Assembly (NCBI RefSeq): GCF_001514115.1
Contig: NZ_KQ948489.1
Coordinates: 1 to 63,711 of the forward strand
Reading direction: 5' to 3'
Source: Streptomyces olivochromogenes
Lineage (GTDB): Bacteria > Actinomycetota > Actinomycetes > Streptomycetales > Streptomycetaceae
Length of the DNA: 63,711 nucleotides
Shown here: positions 1 through 7,942 of the stretch, piece after piece
Position numbering within the stretch: position 1 is the stretch's first letter
Layout: each line of letters begins with the position of its first letter
The notes under the pieces: model-generated
The model's input: the letters and a program-made list of their open reading frames with translations, nothing else
Told to the model about the DNA's origin: nothing
Databases searched by the model: none
Program-made: the position numbers and the translations under genes

Positions 1-938
1 TGGACGGCACGATCTCCTTCCTGGAGGTCAACACCCGCCTCCAGGTCGAACACCCGGTCACCGAGGAGGTCGCCGGCATCGACCTCGTCCGCGAGATGTT
101 CCGCATCGCCGACGGCGAGGAACTCGGCTACGGCGACCCCGCCCTGCGCGGCCACTCCTTCGAGTTCCGCATCAACGGCGAAGACCCGGGACGCAACTTC
201 CTGCCCGCCCCCGGCACGGTGACGCTGTTCGCCCCGCCCTCCGGTCCGGGCGTCCGCCTGGACGCGGGTGTGCAGTGCGGCAGCGTGATCGGGCCGGCCT
301 GGGACTCCCTGCTCGCCAAGCTGATCGTCACCGGCGCCACCCGCGAGCAGGCGCTCCAGCGCGCCGCCCGCGCCCTGGAGGAGTTCGAGATCGGCGGGAT
401 GGCCACCGCGCTGCCCTTCCACCGCGCGGTCGTCAAGGACCCGGCCTTCGCCCCCGAACTGACCGGCTCCGCCGACCCGTTCACGGTCCACACCCGCTGG
501 ATCGAGACCGAGTTCGCCAATGACATCCCGGCCTTCACCAACCCCGCCGAGGCGGCGGCGGAGGACGAGCCGGGCCGCGAGTCCGTTGTCGTCGAGGTCG
601 GCGGCAAGCGGCTGGAGGTCTCGCTGCCGTCCTCGCTGGGCATGTCCCTGGCCCGCACCGGCCTCGCCGCCGGCGCCAAGCCGAAGCGCCGCGCGGCCAG
701 AAGGTCGGGCCCGGTGGCCTCCGGGGACACGCTCGCCTCGCCGATGCAGGGCACGATCGTCAAGGTCGCGGTCGAGGAGGGCCAGGAGGTCAAGGAGGGC
801 GACCTCGTCGTCGTCCTGGAGGCCATGAAGATGGAACAGCCCCTCAACGCCCACCGCTCGGGGATCGTCAAGAGCCTCACCGCCGAAGTGGGCGCGTCCG
901 TCGCCTCGGGCGCCGCCATGTGCGAAATCACCAGCTGA
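1..938 (+). CDS. Acyl-CoA carboxylase biotin-carrying alpha subunit (3' part)
   Basis: The C-terminal part of a fused biotin carboxylase and biotin carboxyl carrier protein; the gene begins before the window and the first full codon is at base 3. The opening residues FLEVNTRLQVEHPVTE are the conserved end of the biotin carboxylase domain. The last ~70 residues form a biotinyl domain with the motif EAMKME, whose Lys codon is at 828-830. Such subunits carboxylate biotin and, with a beta subunit, make malonyl-CoA. The beta and epsilon partners lie at 12178 and 13761. Jadomycin-type clusters carry a comparable gene (JadJ) just upstream of the cyclase/KS genes, so a dedicated extender-unit role is likely. 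Confidence 0.93.
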   Translation, partial: DGTISFLEVNTRLQVEHPVTEEVAGIDLVREMFRIADGEELGYGDPALRGHSFEFRINGEDPGRNFLPAPGTVTLFAPPSGPGVRLDAGVQCGSVIGPAWDSLLAKLIVTGATREQALQRAARALEEFEIGGMATALPFHRAVVKDPAFAPELTGSADPFTVHTRWIETEFANDIPAFTNPAEAAAEDEPGRESVVVEVGGKRLEVSLPSSLGMSLARTGLAAGAKPKRRAARRSGPVASGDTLASPMQGTIVKVAVEEGQEVKEGDLVVVLEAMKMEQPLNAHRSGIVKSLTAEVGASVASGAAMCEITS

Positions 939-1029
939 ATTCCCCGGCAGTCCCAGTACTCTCCGGCATTCTCCGGCATTCTCCAGCGCAATTCTGAACC
1001 GGTCTGACAATTCCCTGACACGGGGAATA

Positions 1030-1058
1030 TTGAAACCGCTCGTACCGCCCAAGATACT
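1030..1058 (+). promoter_or_regulatory. Candidate promoter for the polyketide synthase operon
   Basis: TTGAAA at 1030-1035 is followed after 17 bp by GATACT at 1053-1058, a good match to a housekeeping sigma promoter. Transcription would start near 1065, about 48 bases before the cyclase ATG. The gap 939-1112 also holds a doubled 10-mer (attctccggc, near 960-980) and no gene. Inferred from sequence only. Confidence 0.45.
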
Positions 1059-1112
1059 GAATATGAGCTTTCGTCAACTGTTGTGTGGTGGGCCCCGAGG
1101 AGAGGGAAACGT

Positions 1113-1442
1113 ATGTACAGCACGCTGATTGTGGCTCGGATGGACCCCGGGTCGAGCGTCGACGTCGCGAAGATCTTCGGTGATTTCGACGACACGGAAA
1201 TGCCGCACCGCATGGGCACGCGCCGGCGCCAGCTCTTCCAGTACCGGGGTCTGTACTTCCACCTCCAGGACTTCGACGCGGACAACGGCGGCGAGCTGAT
1301 CCAGCACGCCCGGCACGACCCCCGCTTCATACAGATCAGCGAGGACCTGAAGCCGTTCATCGAGGCGTACGACCCGGCCACCTGGCGCTCCCCGGCCGAC
1401 GCGATGGCCACACGCTTCTACAACTGGGAGGCGTCCGCGTGA
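1113..1442 (+). CDS. TcmI-family type II polyketide cyclase
   Basis: A 109-residue protein of the polyketide synthesis cyclase family (PF04673; TcmI, JadI, UrdF, LanF). These small ferredoxin-fold enzymes direct late ring closure of the poly-beta-keto chain. The ATG at 1113 was chosen over an upstream GTG because GAGGAGAGGG lies just before it. The stop overlaps the next start (GTGA), indicating translational coupling with the ketosynthase. Cyclase-KS-alpha-KS-beta-ACP-KR-aromatase is the signature angucycline gene order. The family is clear; the exact ring closed is inferred from homologues. Confidence 0.92.
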   Translation: MYSTLIVARMDPGSSVDVAKIFGDFDDTEMPHRMGTRRRQLFQYRGLYFHLQDFDADNGGELIQHARHDPRFIQISEDLKPFIEAYDPATWRSPADAMATRFYNWEASA

Positions 1443-2710
1443 CCGGCCGACGAGTTGTCATCACCGGCATAGAGGTGCTCGCCCCCGGTGGTGTCGGGGC
1501 GAAGAACTTCTGGAACCTGCTGAGCGAGGGCCGTACGGCCACCCGCCGCATCACGTTCTTCGACCCCAGCCCGTTCCGTTCCCGGGTCGCCGCCGAGATC
1601 GACTTCGATCCCGCGGAGCACGGACTGCGCCCGCAGGAGATACGCAGGATGGACCGCGCCGCGCAGTTCGCGGTGGTCGCGGCCCGTGGCGCGGTCGCCG
1701 ACAGCGGTATCGACATCGAGGCCTACGACCCGTACCGCGTCGGCGTCACCATCGGCAGCGCGGTCGGCGCGACCATGGGTCTGGACGAGGAGTACAACGT
1801 CGTCAGCGACGGCGGCCGGCTCCACCTGGTCGACCACGCCTACACGGTCCCGCACCTGTACAACTACCTGGTCCCCAGCTCCTTCGCGGCCGAGGTCGCG
1901 TGGGCCGTGGGCGCGCAGGGCCCCAACACGGTGGTCTCCACGGGTTGTACGTCCGGCATCGACTCGGTCGGGCACGCCGTGGAGCTGCTCCGCGAGGGCT
2001 CGGCGGACGTCATGATCACGGGTTCGTCCGACGCCCCGATCTCGCCGATCACGATGGCGTGCTTCGACGCGATCAAGGCGACGACACCCCGGGACGACGT
2101 GCCCGAGCGCGCCTCGCGCCCCTTCGACGGGACCCGCAACGGGTTCGTCCTCGGGGAGGGTGCCGCCGTGTTCGTCCTGGAGGAGCTGGAGAGCGCCAAG
2201 CGGCGCGGCGCGCACATCTACGCCGAGATCGCGGGCTATGCGACGCGCTCGAACGCGTACCACATGACGGGTCTGCGGCCGGACGGCGCGGAGATGGCCG
2301 AGGCCATCACGGTCGCACTCGACGAGGCCAGGATGAACGCGACCGAGATCGACTACATCAACGCGCACGGCTCGGGCACCAAGCAGAACGACCGCCACGA
2401 GACCGAGGCGTTCAAGCGGAGCCTGGGCGACCACGCCTACCGGACCCCGGTCAGCTCGATCAAGTCGATGGTCGGGCACTCGCTCGGCGCGATCGGCTCC
2501 ATCGAGATCGCCGCGTCCGCGCTGGCGATGGAGAACCACGTGGTGCCGCCCACGGCCAACCTCACCACCCCCGACCCCAAGTGCGACCTCGACTACGTGC
2601 CGCTGGTCGCCCGTGAGCAGCTCACCGACGCGGTGCTCACGGTCGGCAGCGGCTTCGGGGGATTCCAGAGCGCCATGGTGCTGGCGCGTCCCGAGAGGAG
2701 CGTGGCATGA
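1439..2710 (+). CDS. Type II PKS ketosynthase alpha subunit (KS-alpha)
   Basis: A 423-residue ketosynthase, the usual length. The nucleophile Cys170 sits in VSTGCTSGIDS (codon 1946-1948), and the catalytic His motifs NAHGSGT and VGHSLG are both present, so it should be active. With the chain-length factor and ACP it builds the poly-beta-keto backbone by decarboxylative condensation of malonyl-ACP. It starts at a GTG overlapping the cyclase stop, and its own stop overlaps the ATG of the next gene. The sequence around residues 265-280 (YATRSNAYHMTGLRPDG) resembles angucycline KS-alphas as I recall them. Cytoplasmic. Confidence 0.97.
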   Translation: MTGRRVVITGIEVLAPGGVGAKNFWNLLSEGRTATRRITFFDPSPFRSRVAAEIDFDPAEHGLRPQEIRRMDRAAQFAVVAARGAVADSGIDIEAYDPYRVGVTIGSAVGATMGLDEEYNVVSDGGRLHLVDHAYTVPHLYNYLVPSSFAAEVAWAVGAQGPNTVVSTGCTSGIDSVGHAVELLREGSADVMITGSSDAPISPITMACFDAIKATTPRDDVPERASRPFDGTRNGFVLGEGAAVFVLEELESAKRRGAHIYAEIAGYATRSNAYHMTGLRPDGAEMAEAITVALDEARMNATEIDYINAHGSGTKQNDRHETEAFKRSLGDHAYRTPVSSIKSMVGHSLGAIGSIEIAASALAMENHVVPPTANLTTPDPKCDLDYVPLVAREQLTDAVLTVGSGFGGFQSAMVLARPERSVA

Positions 2711-3921
2711 CCACCACGGTGGTAGTGACCGGTCTGGGCATCGCCGCCCCCAACGGACTGGGCACACAGGACTACTGGGCCGCCACCCGGACCGGCAAGA
2801 ACGGCATCGGGCGGGTCACCCGCTTCGACCCGTCCTCCTACCCGTCGACCCTGGCGGGCGAGGTGCCCGGTTTCGTCGCCGCGGACGTGCTGCCGAGCCG
2901 GTTGCTGCCGCAGACCGACCACATGACCCGGATGGCGCTGGTCGCCGCCGAGTGGGCGCTCGCGGACGCGGGCATCGACCCCGAGGAACTGCCCGAGTAC
3001 GACATGGGCGTCGTCACGGCCAGTTCCTCGGGCGGCTTCGAGTTCGGACAGGGCGAGCTGGAGAAGCTGTGGAGCCAGGGCAGCCAGTACGTGTCCGCGT
3101 ACCAGTCCTTCGCCTGGTTCTACGCCGTCAACAGCGGCCAGATATCCATCCGCAACGGGCTCAAGGGCCCCAGTGGCGTCATCGTCAGTGACGAGGCCGG
3201 CGGTCTCGACGCGGTGGCGCACGGCCGGCGGCTCATCCGCAAGGGCACCCCGATGATCGTCTCCGGGGGCGTCGACGCGTCGATCTGCCCCTGGGGCTGG
3301 GTGGCGCAGATGGCCGGCGACCGGCTGAGCACCAGCGACGAGCCGACCCGTGCCTATCTGCCCTTCGACGCCGACGCGGCCGGTTACGTACCGGGCGAGG
3401 GCGGCGCCATTCTGATCATGGAGTCGGCCGAGTCGGCGTGCGAGCGCGGCGCCAAGATCTACGGCGAGATCGCGGGCTACGGCTCGACGTTCGACCCGCG
3501 GCCCGGCAGCGACCGCGAGCCCGCCCTGCGCAAGGCGATCGAACTCGCCCTCGCCGACGCGGGCACCGCCCCCGAGGACGTCGACGTGGTCTTCGCGGAC
3601 GCGGCGGGCGTGCCGGAGCTGGACCGGGTCGAGGCCGACGCGATCTCGGCGGTCTTCGGGGTCCGGGGTGTCCCGGTCACCGCGCCCAAGACGATGACGG
3701 GCCGGTTGTACTCCGGCGCGGCCCCGCTCGACGTCGCCACCGCGCTGCTGGCCATCGAGGAGGGCCTCATCCCTCCGACGGTCCACATCAACCCCGACGA
3801 GGAGTACGGCCTCGACCTGGTCCTCAACCAGTCGCGCACCGCCCAGGTGCGCACCGCCCTGGTCCTGGCCCGCGGGTACGGCGGCTTCAACTCGGCCGTC
3901 GTGGTCCGCGCCGTCGACTGA
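2707..3921 (+). CDS. Type II PKS chain-length factor (KS-beta/CLF)
   Basis: A 404-residue ketosynthase-like partner that lacks the catalytic Cys and heterodimerises with KS-alpha to set chain length. The KS-alpha Cys aligns with Glu163 in IVSDEAGGLDAV (GAG at 3193-3195). Most CLFs have Gln here, part of a decarboxylation-linked motif (VxxQAGG), so Glu is unusual. The start ATG overlaps the KS-alpha stop by 4 bp. The gap downstream (3922-4002) carries a C-rich doubled motif (aacgccccc) before the ACP ribosome site. CLF identity is certain; any effect of Glu163 is inference. Confidence 0.96.
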   Translation: MTTTVVVTGLGIAAPNGLGTQDYWAATRTGKNGIGRVTRFDPSSYPSTLAGEVPGFVAADVLPSRLLPQTDHMTRMALVAAEWALADAGIDPEELPEYDMGVVTASSSGGFEFGQGELEKLWSQGSQYVSAYQSFAWFYAVNSGQISIRNGLKGPSGVIVSDEAGGLDAVAHGRRLIRKGTPMIVSGGVDASICPWGWVAQMAGDRLSTSDEPTRAYLPFDADAAGYVPGEGGAILIMESAESACERGAKIYGEIAGYGSTFDPRPGSDREPALRKAIELALADAGTAPEDVDVVFADAAGVPELDRVEADAISAVFGVRGVPVTAPKTMTGRLYSGAAPLDVATALLAIEEGLIPPTVHINPDEEYGLDLVLNQSRTAQVRTALVLARGYGGFNSAVVVRAVD

Positions 3922-4002
3922 CCGGCACCCCCTGCCCCAACGCCCCCAACGCCCCCAAGACCCCCGACTGAACGATCCATTTCGACCTGGGAAGGAACCC
4001 AC

Positions 4003-4278
4003 GTGTCCACTTCGGAATTCACCCTGGACGACCTGCGCCGCATCCTCCAGGAGGGCGCCGGTGTCGACGAGGGCGTCGACCTCGACGGCGACATCCTCGA
4101 CGAGCCGTTCGAAGTCCTCGGCTACGAGTCGCTGGCGCTCCTGGAGACCGGCAGCCGTATCGAGCGCGAGTACGGGATCGTCCTCGACGAGGACCTGCTG
4201 ACCGACGCCGACACCCCGCGCGCCCTCATCGAGGCCGTGAACCAGCAGTTCGGCGCCGACGAGCCCGCCGCCGCCTGA
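4003..4278 (+). CDS. Type II PKS acyl carrier protein
   Basis: A 91-residue ACP with the phosphopantetheine attachment Ser43 in LGYESLALLE. It carries the growing polyketide on a 4'-phosphopantetheine arm, probably added by the Sfp-type transferase encoded at 14225-15031. The start is GTG at 4003 behind GGAAGGAA. The protein is acidic, as usual for type II ACPs. It is the third member of the minimal PKS. Confidence 0.95.
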   Translation: MSTSEFTLDDLRRILQEGAGVDEGVDLDGDILDEPFEVLGYESLALLETGSRIEREYGIVLDEDLLTDADTPRALIEAVNQQFGADEPAAA

Positions 4279-4320
4279 CGCCCGACGGCGTTCCCGGACC
4301 GGGCGAAACCTTTCACCTGA

Positions 4321-4368
4321 CCTCGTGACCTCGTGACCTCGTGACCTCGTGACCTCGTGACCTCGTGA
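4321..4368. repeat. Tandem repeat, 8-bp unit x6
   Basis: Six perfect copies of cctcgtga run from 4321 to 4368, with a degenerate seventh. It lies in the ACP-ketoreductase spacer, and the 8-bp unit shows it is not coding. It is one of several unrelated short tandem repeats in spacers of this cluster. Confidence 0.97.
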
Positions 4369-4405
4369 CCTCGTCCGGTCCGGCTCCGCCGCAGCCCCGC
4401 AGAAG

Positions 4406-4451
4406 CAAGCGCCATCCCGCAGAACAAGCAAGCGCCATCCCGCAGAACAAG
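4406..4451. repeat. Tandem duplication, 23-bp unit x2
   Basis: A 23-bp unit is present twice in perfect tandem (4406-4428 and 4429-4451), ending 3 bp before the ribosome site of the ketoreductase. It looks like a recent slippage or duplication product. Confidence 0.95.
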
Positions 4452-4466
4452 AGGGAGAGGAAGCAC

Positions 4467-5252
4467 ATGTCAACGCTGGAAAAGCGGGTCGCTCTCATAT
4501 CGGGGGCCACCAGCGGCATCGGCCTCGCGTCCGCGCGGGCGCTCGCCGCGGGCGGCCACCGCGTGTTCATCGGCGCCCGCAGCGCGGACAACGTCGCCGA
4601 GACCGTCAAGATCCTCCAGGAGGAGGGCATCGATGCCGACGGCACGGTCCTCGACGTCCGCGACCCCGCCTCGGTCGGCGCCTTCGTGCAGGCCGCGGTC
4701 GACCGCTTCGGCACCGTCGACGTCCTGGTCAACAACGCCGGCCGGTCCGGTGGCGGCGTCACCGCCGACATCGAGGACGAGCTGTGGACCGATGTCATCG
4801 ACACCAACCTCAACAGCGTGTTCCGGCTGACGCGGGAGGTGCTCAACACCGGCGGCATGCGCCACAAGAGCCGTGGCCGCATCATCAACATCGCCTCCAC
4901 GGCCGGCAAGCAGGGCGTGGTCCTGGGAGCCCCCTACTCCGCCTCGAAGCACGGCGTGGTCGGTTTCACCAAGGCCCTCGGCAATGAGCTGGCCCCCACC
5001 GGCATCACCGTGAACGCCGTCTGCCCGGGCTATGTCGAGACGCCGATGGCCCAGCGCGTGCGCGCCGGATACGCGGCCGCCTACGACACCTCCGAGGACG
5101 CCATCCTCGAGAAGTTCCAGGCCAAGATCCCGCTCGGCCGCTACTCCACCCCCGAGGAGGTCGCCGGCATGGTCGCCTACCTCGCCTCCGACACGGCCGC
5201 CTCGGTCACCGCGCAGGCCATCAACGTCTGCGGCGGACTCGGCAACTTCTGA
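4467..5252 (+). CDS. C9 ketoreductase of type II PKS (SDR family)
   Basis: A 261-residue short-chain dehydrogenase, the same length as ActIII, which reduces the C9 keto group of the nascent chain with NADPH. Visible are GATSGIG (13-19), NNAG, Ser144 and the YxxxK pair Tyr157/Lys161, in ActIII numbering. The stereocontrol motif that is Pro94-Gly-Gly in ActIII reads Ser94-Gly-Gly here. ATG 4467 was chosen because GGGAGAGGAAG precedes it. C9 reduction fits angucyclines. Angucycline ketoreductases share this position in their operons. Confidence 0.95.
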   Translation: MSTLEKRVALISGATSGIGLASARALAAGGHRVFIGARSADNVAETVKILQEEGIDADGTVLDVRDPASVGAFVQAAVDRFGTVDVLVNNAGRSGGGVTADIEDELWTDVIDTNLNSVFRLTREVLNTGGMRHKSRGRIINIASTAGKQGVVLGAPYSASKHGVVGFTKALGNELAPTGITVNAVCPGYVETPMAQRVRAGYAAAYDTSEDAILEKFQAKIPLGRYSTPEEVAGMVAYLASDTAASVTAQAINVCGGLGNF

Positions 5253-5302
5253 GCACCCCCACCGACCGGCAGCCCGTACCCAGCCATGGAGAAGAAAGCG
5301 TC

Positions 5303-6238
5303 ATGACGACCCGTGAGGTAGAGCACGAGATCACGATCGCCGCGCCCGCACCGGCCGTGTACCGGCTGCTGGCGGAGGTCACCCACTGGCCCCGGATCTT
5401 CCCGCCCACCATCCACGTGGACCGCGTGGAGCACGACGGCTCCCAGGAGCGGATACGGATCTGGGCCACCGCCAACGGCGAGGCCAAGAACTGGACCTCG
5501 CGCCGCGAACTGGACCCCGAGGCCCTGCGCATCACCTTCCGCCAGGAGGTGACCGCCCCGCCGGTCGCCGCGATGGGCGGCACCTGGATCATCGAGCCGC
5601 TCGGCGAGAACGAGTCCCGGGTACGGCTGCTGCACGACTACCGCGCCGTCGACGACGACCCGCACGACCTCCTGTGGATCGACGAGGCCGTCGACAAGAA
5701 CAGCCGCTCCGAGCTGGCCGCGCTGAAGAAGAACGTCGAGTTCGCGCACGCGGCGGAGGAGGTGACGTTCTCCTTCGAGGACACCGTCTACGTCGACGGG
5801 TCCGCCAAGGACGTGTACGCCTTCATCAACGAGGCGAACCTGTGGTCGGAGCGGCTGCCGCACGTGGCGACGGTCCGTCTGGAAGAGGACACCGTGGGAC
5901 TCCAGACCCTGGAGATGGACACCCGGGCCAAGGACGGTTCCGTCCACACCACCAAGTCCTACCGCGTGACCTTCCCGCACCAGCGCATCGCGTACAAGCA
6001 GGTCACGCTCCCCGCGCTGATGACCCTGCACACCGGCCACTGGACCTTCCAGGACACCGACCAGGGCGTCGCGGCGACCTCCCAGCACACAGTCACCCTC
6101 AACACGGACAACATCGAGAGCATCCTCGGCTGCGGGGCCACCGTCGCCGACGCCCGCGAGTACGTCCACACCGCCCTGTCCACCAACAGCCGGGCCACCC
6201 TCACCCACGCCAAGGCCTTCGCAGAGAACAGGCGTTGA
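5303..6238 (+). CDS. Bidomain aromatase/cyclase (SRPBCC), copy 1
   Basis: A 311-residue protein with two START/Bet v1-like polyketide cyclase domains (about 5-150 and 155-305), as in didomain ARO/CYCs for C9-reduced polyketides such as LanL, UrdL and JadD. It aromatises the first ring after ketoreduction. The second domain is almost identical, also at silent positions, to the second domain of the aromatase at 15028-15981, while the first domains differ clearly. It starts 50 bp after the ketoreductase behind GGAGAAGAAAG, and the next gene follows after 2 bp. Confidence 0.93.
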   Translation: MTTREVEHEITIAAPAPAVYRLLAEVTHWPRIFPPTIHVDRVEHDGSQERIRIWATANGEAKNWTSRRELDPEALRITFRQEVTAPPVAAMGGTWIIEPLGENESRVRLLHDYRAVDDDPHDLLWIDEAVDKNSRSELAALKKNVEFAHAAEEVTFSFEDTVYVDGSAKDVYAFINEANLWSERLPHVATVRLEEDTVGLQTLEMDTRAKDGSVHTTKSYRVTFPHQRIAYKQVTLPALMTLHTGHWTFQDTDQGVAATSQHTVTLNTDNIESILGCGATVADAREYVHTALSTNSRATLTHAKAFAENRR

Positions 6239-6240
6239 CG

Positions 6241-7761
6241 ATGACGACGGACCATCAGGACACCGACACGACCATCCTGGACACCGACGTCCTCGTGGTC
6301 GGAGCGGGCCCCGCCGGGCTGATGCTCGCCACCGAGCTGAGGCTGGGCGGCGCCGAGGTGGTCGTCGTCGACCAGCGCCCCGGCCCGACCACCGAATCCC
6401 GGGCCTCCACCCTGCACGCCCGCACGATGGAGATCCTCGACTCCCGCGGGCTGCTGGACGAGCTCGGTACGCCGCCGTGCGAGCCGCGCGGTCACTTCGG
6501 CGGCGTACCGCTGGACCTGACGCTGCCCAGCCCGCACCCCGGGCAGTGGAAGGTCGCGCAGACCCGCACCGAGGAGCTGTTGCAGCGGCGGGCCGCCGTG
6601 CTGGGCGCCGATCTCCGGCGCCGGCACCAACTGCTGTCCCTCACGGCGGAGGACGGGGTGGAGGCCGAGGCCATCGGACCCTACGGTCCCGTCCGCATCC
6701 GGGCCCGCTACCTGGTCGGCTGCGACGGCGAGGACAGCACCGTACGGCGCCTGGTCCGGGCCCCCTTCCCGGGCAAGGACGCCGCGCGCGAACTGCTGCG
6801 CGCCGACGTCTCCGGCGTCGAGGTCGCCGACCGGCGCTTCCAGCGCCTGGAGCACGGGCTCGCCATCGCCGCCACCCGCGAGGGGGTGACCCGGGTGATG
6901 GTCCACGAGTTCGGGCGCCCCGCGGCCGAACGCGGCGGCGCCGAACCGGACTTCGCGGAGGTCACCGACGTCTGGAAGCGCGTCACCGGCGAGGACATCA
7001 GCCAGGGCACCCCTCTGTGGGTCAACGCGTTCGGCGACGCCAACCGGCAGCTCGCCCACTACCGGCACGGTCGTGTCCTGTTCGCCGGGGACGCGGCGCA
7101 CCGGCAGATGCCGAGCGGCGGACAGGCCCTCAACCTGGGCGTCCAGGACGCCTTCAACCTCGGCTGGAAGCTCGCCGCCGTCGTCCGCGGCAGTGCGGGC
7201 GAGGACCTCCTCGACTCCTACCACTCCGAGCGCCACACCGTGGGCCGCCAGGTCCTCGCCAACATCCGGGCCCAGGTCGAGCTGCTGCTCGGCGGCCCGG
7301 AGGTCGAACCCGCCCGCGCCCTGCTCACCGAACTCGTCGCCCTGGACGGCGTACGGCAGCACCTCGCCGGGATGATCAGCGGCCTCGGCATCCGGTACGA
7401 CGTCGAGGGCCCCGAGATCGACTCCGGCGCACACCCGCTGCTCGGGCGGCGGTTGCCGGACGCGTGGCTGGAGCCCGCGGAGCGTGGCGCGCGGCGCCGT
7501 ACGACCGAGCTGTTGCGCACCGGTCGCGGGTTGCTGCTGTCCCTGGACGGGGACGGCGCCCCGGCGCTGCGCGCGACGGCGGCCCCCTGGTCGGACCGGG
7601 TCGCCTTCGTCGCCGACCGCCCCGCGGCCGGCGGCCCGCTGCCGACCGGGCAGGCCCTGCTGGTCCGCCCCGACGGCTACGTGGCCTGGGCCGGTTCCGG
7701 TCCGGCCGGTCTGGCGCGGGCGCTGACCCGCTGGTTCGGCACCCTGGCCGCCGACGACTGA
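6241..7761 (+). CDS. Group A FAD monooxygenase, JadF/GilOI/UrdM-type
   Basis: A 506-residue aromatic hydroxylase of the pHBH family. FAD motifs: GAGPAG at 21-26, the DG motif GCDGEDSTV, and GDAAHRQMPSGG. Its length and position right after the aromatase match the first post-PKS oxygenase of angucycline clusters, which acts in early hydroxylation and dehydration of the angucyclinone. PgaM/UrdM-type homologues can carry a fused C-terminal reductase, which this one lacks. ATG 6241 lies 2 bp after the aromatase stop, implying one transcript. The group is firm; the exact oxidation is inferred. Confidence 0.88.
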   Translation: MTTDHQDTDTTILDTDVLVVGAGPAGLMLATELRLGGAEVVVVDQRPGPTTESRASTLHARTMEILDSRGLLDELGTPPCEPRGHFGGVPLDLTLPSPHPGQWKVAQTRTEELLQRRAAVLGADLRRRHQLLSLTAEDGVEAEAIGPYGPVRIRARYLVGCDGEDSTVRRLVRAPFPGKDAARELLRADVSGVEVADRRFQRLEHGLAIAATREGVTRVMVHEFGRPAAERGGAEPDFAEVTDVWKRVTGEDISQGTPLWVNAFGDANRQLAHYRHGRVLFAGDAAHRQMPSGGQALNLGVQDAFNLGWKLAAVVRGSAGEDLLDSYHSERHTVGRQVLANIRAQVELLLGGPEVEPARALLTELVALDGVRQHLAGMISGLGIRYDVEGPEIDSGAHPLLGRRLPDAWLEPAERGARRRTTELLRTGRGLLLSLDGDGAPALRATAAPWSDRVAFVADRPAAGGPLPTGQALLVRPDGYVAWAGSGPAGLARALTRWFGTLAADD

Positions 7762-7802
7762 GTACGACCGCCCGGTCCGTCAGGGACAAGTTCACGCACG
7801 CG

Positions 7803-7878
7803 CACGGACAAGCACACGGACAAGCTCACGCGCACGCACGGACAAGCACACGGACACGCACGGACAAGCCACGGACAG
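7803..7878. repeat. Interspersed 10-bp repeats (cacggacaag)
   Basis: Four perfect copies of cacggacaag (starting 7803, 7815, 7837 and 7859) plus two variants fill most of the 181-bp spacer between two FAD monooxygenase genes. No gene is visible in it. A regulatory role is unproven; slippage-prone filler is the simpler reading. Confidence 0.9.
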
Positions 7879-7942
7879 CTGAGGCACCGCACGTCACCCA
7901 CCGATGCGACGCGCGCCAGGGGCGCGCGAGGAGAGGACACCC

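Noticed and set aside
128..1411. Long minus-strand open frame over the carboxylase and cyclase genes
   Set aside because: High GC produces long antisense frames; this one has no family features and opposes two clearly recognised genes.
4321..4451. CRISPR-like repeats upstream of the ketoreductase
   Set aside because: Units are 8 and 23 bp without spacers and no cas genes are present; these are simple tandem repeats.
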